A stretch of 64,000 nucleotides of DNA from JAGNXB01 sp942490895 (GTDB taxonomy: Bacteria; Bacteroidota; Bacteroidia; Chitinophagales; Saprospiraceae). The notes beneath the pieces were generated by a model. It had not been told where the DNA came from. It ran no database searches and worked only from the letters and a program-made list of their open reading frames with translations. Positions within the stretch are counted from its first letter, which is position 1, and the number at the start of each line of letters is the position of its first letter. The translations under genes and the position numbers were made by a program. The stretch is from assembly GCA_942490895.1 (NCBI GenBank), contig CALNZC010000013.1, forward strand, positions 1-64,000, written 5' to 3'. Positions 16,491 through 24,895 of the stretch are shown here, one piece after another.

Positions 16491-17423
16491 ATGGTCGAAG
16501 TCAAACTCTTTTCCGGTACACAATCTCGATACCTGTCAGAGAAAATTGCTGATTTTTACGGATACAGTCTAGGCAATATAGACGTCCAACGATTCAGTGA
16601 TGGTGAAATGCAACCAGTCATCAATGAATCCGTGCGTGGCGCTTATGTCTTCCTGATTCAATCCACCTTCGCACCTTCCGACAATTTGATGGAGCTTTTG
16701 CTCACTATCGATGCGGCCAAACGCGCATCGGCGGGGTATATCACCGCAGTTATGCCGTATTTCGGGTATGCTCGTCAGGATCGAAAAGACAAGTCCCGTG
16801 TCCCCATCAGCGCCAAGCTTGTGGCCAACCTCTTGCAAGCCGCTGGAGCTCACCGGGTGATGACCATGGATTTACATGCAGACCAGATCCAGGGATTTTT
16901 TGACATTCCGGTCGACCACCTGCGCAGTGAGGCCATCTTCATTCCCTATCTGCAAAAACAGAATATGGATGCGGTAATCTTTGCATCACCAGATGTAGGA
17001 GGTGTCAAGCGGGCGCGGACCTACGCCAAATATTTTGGCGTGGACCTGGTGATCTGCGACAAGGAACGGAAACGAGCCAACGAAGTAGCGGGTATCACGG
17101 TCATCGGTGAAGTCAAGGATGCGGATGTAATCCTGGTTGACGACCTGATCGATACTGCCGGCACCCTGTGCAAAGCCGCAGATGCCCTGATGGCTAAGGG
17201 AGCACGCAGTGTTCGGGCCATCTGCTCACACCCAGTATTGTCTGGTAAAGCCTATGAGAATATCGCCAATTCTTCCCTGAAGGAACTGATCGTTTGTGAT
17301 ACCATTCCATTGCAGACCGAGTCCCCGAAGATCAAAGTCCTGTCCACTGCCAAGCTGTTTGCCAAAGCGATCCGGAACACCCACGAACATCGGTCTATTT
17401 CGGCCCTCTTTGTGGAGGGATAG
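16491..17423 (+). CDS. prs: Ribose-phosphate pyrophosphokinase (PRPP synthetase)
   Basis: The 310-aa enzyme is full length. It makes 5-phosphoribosyl-1-pyrophosphate from ribose-5-phosphate and ATP, the precursor for nucleotides, histidine and NAD. 'LFSGTQSRYLSEKIA' is the N-terminal signature, 'FGYARQDRKDKSRVPISAKL' is the ATP/flexible-loop region, 'MDLHADQIQGFFDIPVDHL' contains the metal-binding histidines, and 'ILVDDLIDTAGTLCKAA' is the PRPP-binding loop. It is followed after 82 bp by rplY, the order common in bacteria (prs-ctc/rplY). A TAnnTTTG promoter box sits just upstream, and another lies before rplY, so the two can be transcribed separately. Confidence 0.98.
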   Translation: MVEVKLFSGTQSRYLSEKIADFYGYSLGNIDVQRFSDGEMQPVINESVRGAYVFLIQSTFAPSDNLMELLLTIDAAKRASAGYITAVMPYFGYARQDRKDKSRVPISAKLVANLLQAAGAHRVMTMDLHADQIQGFFDIPVDHLRSEAIFIPYLQKQNMDAVIFASPDVGGVKRARTYAKYFGVDLVICDKERKRANEVAGITVIGEVKDADVILVDDLIDTAGTLCKAADALMAKGARSVRAICSHPVLSGKAYENIANSSLKELIVCDTIPLQTESPKIKVLSTAKLFAKAIRNTHEHRSISALFVEG

Positions 17424-17472
17424 ATTTTTTGAAAAAAGGTCCTCATTATAAGCATATTACCACCTAACCCCT

Positions 17473-17480
17473 TATCTTTG
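17473..17480 (+). promoter_or_regulatory. -7 box TATCTTTG for rplY
   Basis: An exact TAnnTTTG match 25 bp before ATG 17506. This allows rplY expression independent of prs. Confidence 0.6.
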
Positions 17481-17505
17481 CGTGCCATTTTACAAAGCGA
17501 CAGGA

Positions 17506-18141
17506 ATGAATTACATACACATAGCCGGTGAGTCCCGGAATTCAACAGGAAAGAAATCTTCTAAAGCCGTACGGAACAGTGGAGCGATCCCTTGTTGCAT
17601 CTACGGTGAGCAGAATATCAACTTCACCACCACGGAGAAGCAACTTCGAACCTTGGTTTATACCCCAGCTTTCAACCTGGCGGAGATCACCATCGACGGA
17701 AAGACTCACAAGTGCATTCTGAAGGACATCCAGTTCCATCCAACGTCAGAGGCGATTGTGCATGTGGATTTTCAGGAGCTGATCTCAAACCGTGCCATTA
17801 AAGTGGATATCCCAGTTCGTCTGACCGGCGTGGCAAAGGGTGTGAAGAACGGTGGCAAGATGTTGAGCCTGCTGCGTCGAATCAAAGTGAAGACTACGCC
17901 AGAGCAATTGGTGGATGAACTGTTCGCAGATGTCACTCACCTGACCCTCGGACAGGCCATGCGTGTAAAGGAGGTGAAAATACCGGAAGGTATTGAAGTT
18001 CTGGTCGCACCAAATATTCCAATTTGCCAAGTGGAAATCCCACGTGCATTGCGGAGCGCTACCGCTGCCGAAGAAGAAGCCGAAGCATTGGAAGCTGCAG
18101 GGGGAGAAGCCCCGGAAGAAGCCGAAGCAACCGAAGAATAA
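17506..18141 (+). CDS. rplY: 50S ribosomal protein L25 / general stress protein Ctc
   Basis: The 211-aa product is the long (Ctc/TL5-type) form: an N-terminal L25 domain that binds 5S rRNA ('SSKAVRNSGAIPCCIYG', 'ILKDIQFHPTSEAIVHVDF'), a C-terminal beta domain ('VDIPVRLTGVAKGVKNGG'), and an acidic Glu/Ala tail rich in EE and EA. The start is ATG 17506; eight upstream in-frame codons are not conserved. A strong intrinsic terminator follows 22 bp after the stop. The acidic tail is usual in Bacteroidota L25. Confidence 0.96.
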   Translation: MNYIHIAGESRNSTGKKSSKAVRNSGAIPCCIYGEQNINFTTTEKQLRTLVYTPAFNLAEITIDGKTHKCILKDIQFHPTSEAIVHVDFQELISNRAIKVDIPVRLTGVAKGVKNGGKMLSLLRRIKVKTTPEQLVDELFADVTHLTLGQAMRVKEVKIPEGIEVLVAPNIPICQVEIPRALRSATAAEEEAEALEAAGGEAPEEAEATEE

Positions 18142-18163
18142 CCTTCGGGTTTCAAATCATACA

Positions 18164-18199
18164 AAAGACCCTTCCATCTCTGGAAGGGTCTTTTTTTTT
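18164..18199 (+). terminator. Intrinsic terminator after rplY
   Basis: The stem AAAGACCCTTCCA / TGGAAGGGTCTTT (13 bp, loop TCTC) is followed by a run of T to 18199. It is a textbook Rho-independent terminator closing the prs-rplY unit. Confidence 0.92.
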
Positions 18200-18264
18200 G
18201 CCCCATGTAGAAATTGCCTGCTACTGTCCGACAGAAGCTAAAGCGATTTCCGTAATTTACAGGC

Positions 18265-19041
18265 ATGAACCCACTGCGCATTGCCCTGCTCCAATCTTCT
18301 CTCTACTGGGAAGATGCCCGTATGAACCGCCAGATGTTTTCCTGGAAGATCCGGGATCTGGGTGGAGAAGCGGATCTGATCGTCCTGCCAGAAATGTTTT
18401 CGACCGGATTCACTATGCAGCCTGAACATGTAGCAGAGGACCCGAATGGTCCAACCACCACATGGATGCAAGAGCTGGCTCATGAAACCGGTGCGGCCAT
18501 CACCGGCAGCCTGGTCATCAAAGAGAACGGTAAGTACTATAACCGTCTGTTGTGGGTTGAGCCCCATGGGAAGAGTTTGCATTATGACAAGCGCCACCTC
18601 TTTGGTATGGCCGGAGAGGACAAGGTCTACCAGGCCGGCACAGAACGCCTGATCGTCGAGTGGAAGGGATGGCGGATCTGCCCCATGATCTGCTATGACC
18701 TCCGATTCCCGGTTTGGTGCCGCAATGCCGATGAATATGACCTGCTGTTATTTGTCGCAAATTGGCCTGAGCCACGACGGCTGCATTGGCAACAACTACT
18801 CCGTTCCAGAGCGATTGAAAACCTGGCCTATGTGGCCGGCGTCAACCGCTTGGGTAGAGACGAAAACGGTTTGGAATATTGTGGCGATTCAGCCATCATT
18901 GATTTTCGAGGAGAGACGCTGGCCGCTTCTTCACATGGCGAAACCACGCTCCAGATCACCATCCAAATAGAAGATCTACACCAATGGAGAAGTCGATTCC
19001 CCTTCCTTGAAGATCGGGATCAATTCACCGTGAATCTCTGA
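18265..19041 (+). CDS. Nitrilase-superfamily omega-amidase (YafV/NIT2-like)
   Basis: The 258-aa enzyme has the nitrilase catalytic triad: Glu in 'LIVLPEMFSTGF', Lys in 'HYDKRHLF' and Cys in 'PMICYDLRFPVW'. The residues around them ('STGFTM', 'RHLFGMAGE') are those of omega-amidases, which hydrolyse 2-oxoglutaramate and 2-oxosuccinamate and so repair dead-end transamination products of glutamine and asparagine or take part in methionine salvage. It is cytoplasmic, starts at ATG 18265, and stands alone between the rplY terminator and a peptidase gene. Confidence 0.92.
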   Translation: MNPLRIALLQSSLYWEDARMNRQMFSWKIRDLGGEADLIVLPEMFSTGFTMQPEHVAEDPNGPTTTWMQELAHETGAAITGSLVIKENGKYYNRLLWVEPHGKSLHYDKRHLFGMAGEDKVYQAGTERLIVEWKGWRICPMICYDLRFPVWCRNADEYDLLLFVANWPEPRRLHWQQLLRSRAIENLAYVAGVNRLGRDENGLEYCGDSAIIDFRGETLAASSHGETTLQITIQIEDLHQWRSRFPFLEDRDQFTVNL

Positions 19042-19137
19042 TGCCAAACAATTTAAACATATCGATTTCGTTCTATTTCTTTCACAGGAAACCGAATCAA
19101 GGGTCTTGCGTATACTCATAGACAAACGCAACCCTTT

Positions 19138-19689
19138 ATGATAGCATCGATCGATTTGACGCCAATTTTTCGTTTTACACTCCGTTTGGGCTTACCCCTT
19201 TTCCTTTTGATCGGCACAGGATGCCAGACTGTCCGTTCTGCTCATCATGCGCCTTCCTCATGGAAAGCCACGAATGTAGAATGGGCCCTGCGGGAAGACA
19301 TTCGCAATGACGCTGCTCAACATATTGGTACCCGGTACAAATACTCGGGCATGTCACCGAGTTCCGGATTTGACTGTTCTGGATTTACCAGTTATATCCT
19401 GGCCAAACATAATATTCAACTGCCACACCAGTCTGGCGCACAAGCCAGGGAAGGTGCAGCGGTTCCTCTATCCAAGCTTCAGCCAGGTGATCTGGTCTAT
19501 TTTTCACGAAAGGGACGTGTTTTCCACGTGGCTCTTGTGGATGATTTGGATGCATCCGGGATCACTGTGATCCACAGCACCACTAGTCGGGGCGTGATTC
19601 GCGAAAATATTAGCCAATCGTCCTATTGGAAGAATAAAATTGCCGGTGCTCGTGATGTCGTTCGACCGAATTCAACTGCTTCCCGCTAG
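19138..19689 (+). CDS. NlpC/P60-family cell-wall peptidase, exported
   Basis: The 183-aa protein starts with a hydrophobic export signal ('LGLPLFLLIGTGCQT'). The cysteine there sits in a weak lipobox, so it may be a lipoprotein. The C40 peptidase domain has the nucleophile in 'SGFDCSGFTSYI', the first His in 'GRVFHVALV' and a further His in 'ITVIHSTTSRGVI'. These enzymes cut peptide stems of peptidoglycan (gamma-D-Glu-diaminopimelate bonds), acting in the periplasm during growth or turnover. It ends 54 bp before adk. Confidence 0.93.
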   Translation: MIASIDLTPIFRFTLRLGLPLFLLIGTGCQTVRSAHHAPSSWKATNVEWALREDIRNDAAQHIGTRYKYSGMSPSSGFDCSGFTSYILAKHNIQLPHQSGAQAREGAAVPLSKLQPGDLVYFSRKGRVFHVALVDDLDASGITVIHSTTSRGVIRENISQSSYWKNKIAGARDVVRPNSTASR

Positions 19690-19714
19690 CCTCCTTCTCC
19701 TCATCGATTTTCGC

Positions 19715-19722
19715 TACTTTTG
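19715..19722 (+). promoter_or_regulatory. -7 box TACTTTTG for adk
   Basis: An exact TAnnTTTG match 21 bp before ATG 19744, just after the end of the peptidase gene. It marks the likely start of the adk-obg unit. Confidence 0.6.
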
Positions 19723-19743
19723 CAGCTTCACGAAAGATCACAC

Positions 19744-20322
19744 ATGATCCATTTAATACTATTTGGCCCCCCCGGTTCCGGCAAAGGCACCCAGGCTGCT
19801 AAACTTGTTGAACATTACGGTTTGACTCATATTTCTACCGGAGATCTATTCCGTCACGAAATGGGGAATAATACCCCTTTGGGACTCAAAGCAAAAGCAT
19901 TTATGGCCGAAGGCCAACTGGTCCCTGATGAGATCACCATTGGCATGTTGCGCAACAAGGTCGACAGCGTCGAGAAAACACGTGGATTTATCTTCGATGG
20001 TTTCCCCCGTACAGTAGCCCAGGCAGAAGCACTGGACCATCTTCTGGAGGAGCGAGGTGAAGAGATAACCGGTTTGGTAGCGCTGGATGTGCATGAAGAA
20101 GAAATTGTCCAACGAATCCTCTTACGTGGAAAAACATCCGATCGCCCGGATGATAATGACGAGTCCATCATCCGCAACCGGATCGAAGTCTACAAATCAG
20201 AGACCAAGCCCGTTTCCGATCATTACCATCGTATCGGAAAATCACATAAAGTACAAGGAATTGGATCCGTTGATGAGATCTTTCAACGCCTGACCGGGGT
20301 GATCGACAGTCTGATCGACTGA
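19744..20322 (+). CDS. adk: Adenylate kinase
   Basis: The 192-aa enzyme interconverts 2 ADP with ATP and AMP. Seen are the P-loop 'LFGPPGSGKGTQAAKL', the AMP-binding 'HISTGDLFRHE', the adenylate-kinase signature 'GFIFDGFPRTVAQAEAL', and the lid region 'LLRGKTSDRPDDNDESIIRN'. The lid is the short (non-zinc) type. ATG 19744 is chosen because 'MIHLILFGPPG' is the usual N-terminus. It is followed after 11 bp by obg, so the two are almost certainly co-transcribed. Confidence 0.98.
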   Translation: MIHLILFGPPGSGKGTQAAKLVEHYGLTHISTGDLFRHEMGNNTPLGLKAKAFMAEGQLVPDEITIGMLRNKVDSVEKTRGFIFDGFPRTVAQAEALDHLLEERGEEITGLVALDVHEEEIVQRILLRGKTSDRPDDNDESIIRNRIEVYKSETKPVSDHYHRIGKSHKVQGIGSVDEIFQRLTGVIDSLID

Positions 20323-20333
20323 TCCCCCAGAAT

Positions 20334-21326
20334 ATGGAACAGAACTTCGTCGATTATGTCAAAATTTGCTGCCGCTCCGGAAAGGGTGGAGCAGGTGCTT
20401 CGCATTTCCATCGGGATAAGATTACCTCCATGGGAGGGCCAGATGGTGGTGATGGCGGACAAGGCGGAGCCATTATTCTCAGAGGAAATAAGCAACTCTG
20501 GACGCTTCTCCATTTGAAATATCGCAAACATGTCATCGCCGAAGATGGCAAGAATGGGGCAAGCACTCGCAAGTCTGGATCAATGGGCAAAGACATCATC
20601 CTGGACGTTCCGTTGGGCACCGTTGCCCGGGATGTGGAAACAGGTAAGGTGCATTTTGAGATTACAGAAGATGGTGAAACCCAGGTATTGACCCCTGGAG
20701 GAAGAGGCGGCTTGGGAAATGCTCACTTCGCCACTCCTACGAATCAGTCCCCAAGGTTTTCTCAACCCGGAGAACCAGGAATGGAAGAATGGAAGATCCT
20801 CGAACTGAAAGTATTGGCAGATGTCGGACTGGTCGGGTTCCCAAATGCTGGAAAATCTACCCTTCTAGCTGCTATTTCTGCTGCCAAGCCCGAAATTGCC
20901 GACTATCCCTTTACCACGCTGGTCCCCAACCTGGGTATGGTTCCCTATCGTGACCATCGGTCCTTCATTATGGCCGATATTCCCGGGATCATCGAACGTG
21001 CACACGAAGGCAAAGGCCTGGGTCATCGCTTCCTTCGTCACATCGAACGAAACGCCCTTCTGCTCTTTATGATTCCTTGTGATGCTGACAATATTCGCGA
21101 ACAATACCGCATCCTGGAGAATGAACTCCTCATGTTTAATCCGGAATTACTGGATAAACCGCGCTTGCTGGCCATCACCAAATGCGACCTGGCAGACGAA
21201 GAACTAATGGAAATGCTGCGCCCGGAACTACCCGAAGGTGTAGACAACATCTTCATATCCGCTGTGTCTGGGCTCAACATCCCACAACTCAAAGATGCCA
21301 TCTGGCAACGGTTAGACCAGGAATGA
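20334..21326 (+). CDS. obg: Obg/CgtA GTPase
   Basis: The 330-aa protein has the glycine-rich Obg fold ('GGPDGGDGGQGGAIIL', 'GGRGGLGNAHFATPTNQSPR') followed by a G domain. That domain has P-loop 'GFPNAGKSTLL', switch I 'DYPFTTLVPNLG', G3 'DIPGIIE', G4 'ITKCDLAD' and G5 'ISAVSG'. Obg associates with the 50S subunit and couples ribosome assembly to GTP/ppGpp. The C-terminal OCT domain is absent, as in other Bacteroidota. It lies in an operon with adk. Confidence 0.97.
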   Translation: MEQNFVDYVKICCRSGKGGAGASHFHRDKITSMGGPDGGDGGQGGAIILRGNKQLWTLLHLKYRKHVIAEDGKNGASTRKSGSMGKDIILDVPLGTVARDVETGKVHFEITEDGETQVLTPGGRGGLGNAHFATPTNQSPRFSQPGEPGMEEWKILELKVLADVGLVGFPNAGKSTLLAAISAAKPEIADYPFTTLVPNLGMVPYRDHRSFIMADIPGIIERAHEGKGLGHRFLRHIERNALLLFMIPCDADNIREQYRILENELLMFNPELLDKPRLLAITKCDLADEELMEMLRPELPEGVDNIFISAVSGLNIPQLKDAIWQRLDQE

Positions 21327-21636
21327 TGCATGAACCTTCTTCCTTCCAATTGTCTTCAAGCCCGGACCATTGCTTCCTCAGGCAAAGGCTCGAAGAATCG
21401 AATCGTCGTGCTCCCACACCGATTATCATGGCAATACTGCATTGTCTGTGATCGCCTTTCTTTTCAGTTCTAACTTTGGTTTGCCACAAAACATGACTGT
21501 CAATCTCATTTGACCTCAGACTGGGTGAAGTCATCATACTCCCATCTAGGACATGATGCCAACCTCTATTCCTCCAAGGAAGCTCCAGAGACATCCACAT
21601 CAAACGAAGGAGGTGAATGGGGCATTTTGCACACTT
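21327..21636. other. Convergent intergenic gap, nothing recognised
   Basis: This is 310 bp between the obg stop and the end of the minus-strand methyltransferase/Lgt fusion. No gene, repeat or clear intrinsic terminator was found. Confidence 0.5.
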
Positions 21637-23538
21637 CTATACCAGACGCGAAAAACGCGCATTGGAATGTGGAAAATCCACACCCATTGCAAAGGTGGTG
21701 AACAGCCCGCCAATGATAGCAGCGAGTATGGTTTCCCAGCCATAATCAGGAGTCATCCATTGTGGCTTCAGTGGGATTGCCGAAATGATGATACCGATCA
21801 GCACCGTAAGAATCGCCGTCCATTGATACAACCTGAGTCCTTTGATAATAGGTGTTTGAACCTCTCCCCGGTAGGCTTCTTCGACAAACCGGCCAATACC
21901 GGTCAGAATCAGGTACAACCCAAAAATAAAGGGAAAAGGCAAATGGCGAGTCCAAAGTCCGAACATGATCAAACCTGTTAAGAACAACCACAGGATGGAA
22001 TAAAGGGGGGTTGGGTGCAACCATACGCCTTTCAAATCCGAAATGCCGCATACTCTGGAACGGTAGTGCAAATAGCGAATACCAATAATACCGGAGTCAA
22101 CCGGACTACCATGGCAACAACCATTCACCAAGCAGCGCAACCGACCAATGGCCTGCACCCAAGGCATAACCACCGAAATCACGCCAATCAGTACCCAAAC
22201 TTGAAAGCCCATTGCCCAAACGCCAAGGCTAGCAAATAGGATTCCCACCAAAGCACCGTAATAGCCGTAGGGTCTTTTCAACTTCTCAGAGCCTTCAATG
22301 ATCTGCGCCCAAAGTGCTGAGAAAACAATGACAATCACCGCAAATACCAAAATAGCCCAGGCATAGATTTTACCGACCAATAGGCCGGATATCAGAATTC
22401 CAAGAAAAGCACCGAATCCAACATAAAAACCATGGTTGATGACTCTTATTCTGCCAAATTCCCACTCCTTCCAGGAATTGGCAACTTGCTCGGATGCATT
22501 TCTCAATAAAAGCCATATCTGCCGGTAGTTGCTGGCGATCAGAAATATACCTGTCGAAAAGATCACATAGATCTCTATCGAACGAATAATGGTCAATTGA
22601 ATTAATGTTGCAGCTCCCGCAATCACCATGAAAGGTATCCCCAGACGAATCGATTGACGAAAAACTGCCTTTATCGAAATCAAAAGCAAATAGACCGGAA
22701 CCGATATCATCGGAATCAGTCGTACAACACCAAAACCGTTTGTTGCATCTGCCTTCAAAAGTCCTGCAACTCCAAGAGGAGGAAAAAGAATTCCTAGGAA
22801 CACAGACAAACCAGAAGCAAATATTACCCACAAGACCCAATCCCGCATGAGTGATTTCCTCTTGAGAAGAAGAGGAGTAATCAGAATCAGTAGCAAACTT
22901 AAAAACGTGATATATCCATCTCCCAATACAGAATTTTTGAAATGCAGCCCGGTAAAAACCGGGTAATTCCTACACCATGCATGTGTCAGGAAGTTTACAA
23001 GTAAGAATGCCGCTCCTACCCAAAACAAGGAAATCATCCGGTCACGCCACGTTGCAGATAGTGATGAACTTGAGGGAAGATCCAGTACCGTATGAAGATG
23101 CTTTTTTGGAAACCGATTCTGAAGATCAATTTTTTCAAATCCCCATACCATTGCGACCATGCCGCAAATGGTTACAGGTGTCACCAGCCAGAGTCCGCTG
23201 GGCATTTTGGTCAGAATGAAAAAACCCACCATGAACAGACCAAATCCCCAATAGATTGGATGCCTCAACAGCCGATAGGGCCCTTCACTGACAAATTTGG
23301 GAGGTGGAAAGGCATTCATCGGCAATCCTTTACCATATTTTTGTAAAGCAAACATTCCCCAAAGCATCAACAATCCGCCGATGGAAAGCAAAACCCATCC
23401 GGCAACTGCTGATTCAACGACTGGCCCGGTAACCACGGGACCAGTGAGAACTGCCCAGAACAAGAGGATGGCAGGTATCACCACCAGGAAAAGGAACGCG
23501 TAAAGAATCTTTCCGATAACGGGGTTGGTCGTTTTCAT
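21637..23538 (-). CDS. Fusion: isoprenylcysteine-methyltransferase-like domain + Lgt-like domain (polytopic)
   Basis: This 633-aa membrane protein joins two lipid-enzyme domains. Residues ~1-160 have 'SEGPYRLLRHPIYWGFGLFM' and a following 'VWGFEKIDLQNRFP', the SAM-binding signature of the ICMT/PEMT methyltransferase family. A middle block of several transmembrane helices links to a C-terminal segment with 'RLRCLVNGCCHGSPVDSGI' and 'HPTPLYSILWLFLTG', then 'GIGRFVEEAYRGE'. This is the pattern of prolipoprotein diacylglyceryl transferase (Lgt), here missing the classical 'HGG' start. Its ATG overlaps the permease stop as TAATG. It is the last gene of a five-gene operon with a prenyl-synthase-like enzyme, so its substrate may be a terpenoid or a lipidated peptide rather than a bulk lipoprotein. 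That role is an inference. Confidence 0.75.
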   Translation of the reverse strand: MKTTNPVIGKILYAFLFLVVIPAILLFWAVLTGPVVTGPVVESAVAGWVLLSIGGLLMLWGMFALQKYGKGLPMNAFPPPKFVSEGPYRLLRHPIYWGFGLFMVGFFILTKMPSGLWLVTPVTICGMVAMVWGFEKIDLQNRFPKKHLHTVLDLPSSSSLSATWRDRMISLFWVGAAFLLVNFLTHAWCRNYPVFTGLHFKNSVLGDGYITFLSLLLILITPLLLKRKSLMRDWVLWVIFASGLSVFLGILFPPLGVAGLLKADATNGFGVVRLIPMISVPVYLLLISIKAVFRQSIRLGIPFMVIAGAATLIQLTIIRSIEIYVIFSTGIFLIASNYRQIWLLLRNASEQVANSWKEWEFGRIRVINHGFYVGFGAFLGILISGLLVGKIYAWAILVFAVIVIVFSALWAQIIEGSEKLKRPYGYYGALVGILFASLGVWAMGFQVWVLIGVISVVMPWVQAIGRLRCLVNGCCHGSPVDSGIIGIRYLHYRSRVCGISDLKGVWLHPTPLYSILWLFLTGLIMFGLWTRHLPFPFIFGLYLILTGIGRFVEEAYRGEVQTPIIKGLRLYQWTAILTVLIGIIISAIPLKPQWMTPDYGWETILAAIIGGLFTTFAMGVDFPHSNARFSRLV

Positions 23539-24308
23539 TATTTGAGTCGCATTTTGAAGAAAAAAATGATCATGGAAAGCAAAAAGAATATTCCGCCATA
23601 TAAAATGCTGTTCACCCCCGCATTGAAAGAGGAATAATCAGTGAATGCAGCAATGATTCCTACTTGCGAGGGGAAATAGGCCGGCAGAAATCGAATAATG
23701 GCCTGGTTTTGAGCTTCCTCATAAAAAAGAGGATTTTGCAACCACCCAGCGTCAATATTGACCAGAAGCACGATAAATAGAATGCCTTCCAACTCGCCTT
23801 TGATCAAACTGCCGACCGCCATTCCATAACAACCGTAAACAAAACCAATTAATATCAGACTGGAAATAAACATCAAAAGGTGGTCCACAGGAAAAAACGC
23901 TTGAGTCAGTAAACCCACATATATGGCAATCCCCGAGATCATCAGAAAGAGAGCCAATAGCTTGGACACTAGTAATTCAATAGGATGGTATCCGCAAATG
24001 ATTAATCGTCGATCGACCTCGCTATTCTTTTGAATCAGGTTCAAGGCAAGGAAAGAAACAAGAAAACCTGCTGAGGCAATTGCAAAAAACAAAGAGGAAA
24101 TACTTCTTTCACCCACCTCAATGAAAACGACCTCATCATTAGAAGCCAGTCGAAAAGGCAGGACCCTATCGGATGTCGTAAACTCAACCACGGAAAGGAA
24201 AACAACTGGAATGATTGCGAGTAACAAGAGTGCGATCTTGCGACGAACAATCATTCTCAGGATCATGGAAACGGCTGTTGCTATCCGGGAACTTTTCATT
24301 TCAGACAT
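23538..24308 (-). CDS. ABC-2-type transporter permease
   Basis: The 256-aa protein has about six hydrophobic segments ('IALLLLAIIPVVFLSVV', 'SSLFFAIASAGFLVSFLAL', 'LLALFLMISGIAIYVG', 'SSLILIGFVYGCYGMAV', and a C-terminal 'GGIFFLLSMIIFFFKM') with a large first external loop. This is the layout of ABC-2 export permeases. It overlaps the upstream ATPase gene by 13 bp and shares the A of TAATG with the next gene, so translation is coupled. With the ATPase it would form an exporter for the product of the operon. Confidence 0.85.
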   Translation of the reverse strand: MSEMKSSRIATAVSMILRMIVRRKIALLLLAIIPVVFLSVVEFTTSDRVLPFRLASNDEVVFIEVGERSISSLFFAIASAGFLVSFLALNLIQKNSEVDRRLIICGYHPIELLVSKLLALFLMISGIAIYVGLLTQAFFPVDHLLMFISSLILIGFVYGCYGMAVGSLIKGELEGILFIVLLVNIDAGWLQNPLFYEEAQNQAIIRFLPAYFPSQVGIIAAFTDYSSFNAGVNSILYGGIFFLLSMIIFFFKMRLK

Positions 24309-24895
24309 CCGTTTTCAAGGTGAAATATCCTGTTGAATGGCTTTTTATCATTCAGCAAATGTGTAACCACCAAAATGGCACACCCACGCCTTTGAAGAAA
24401 TTCGGCATAATTCCAGAATCGCAAGTAAGTGTCCCAATCAAACCCGTTGTAAGGCTCATCCAGAATCAAGAGATTGGGTTGGTGCAAGAGTGCTATTGAT
24501 AGGTTGAGTTTTTGCTGCGTCCCCCCGCTTAAGTTAGCCACCATCTCTTTTCGGTATTTCTTGAATTGGAATTTTTCCATCAGGAAATCACTACGTTCTG
24601 CCAGCTCCAGTTTGGGAATTTCATAGGCAGAAGCAAAATAGTTGAAGTGCTCATCGACAGTCAGCTCGGAAAAAAGAAGCTCTTTTTGGGGACAATACCC
24701 TAGTCTGCCGTTTATTGTAACCTTTCCTTTATCCGCTTGCCATTCTCCAACAATAATCTTAAGTAGTGATGACTTACCAGATCCGTTTTCACCTACGATC
24801 CCATATAGATTGCCTGGTTCCAAATCGAAGGAAACATTCCTTAGCACTTTTTTCTTGCCGAAAGCTTTGGCAACATGTTCAACGTGAAGGATCAT
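24296..24895 (-). CDS. ABC transporter ATP-binding protein
   Basis: The 199-aa compact nucleotide-binding subunit has Walker A 'GIVGENGSGKSSLLKI', Q-loop 'GYCPQKELLF', ABC signature 'ANLSGGTQQKLNLSIAL', Walker B 'LLILDEPYNGFD' and H-loop 'VVTHLL'. It matches ABC-2 exporter ATPases. It overlaps the preceding gene by 4 bp (ATGA) and the permease gene by 13 bp. Confidence 0.95.
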   Translation of the reverse strand: MILHVEHVAKAFGKKKVLRNVSFDLEPGNLYGIVGENGSGKSSLLKIIVGEWQADKGKVTINGRLGYCPQKELLFSELTVDEHFNYFASAYEIPKLELAERSDFLMEKFQFKKYRKEMVANLSGGTQQKLNLSIALLHQPNLLILDEPYNGFDWDTYLRFWNYAEFLQRRGCAILVVTHLLNDKKPFNRIFHLENGCLK

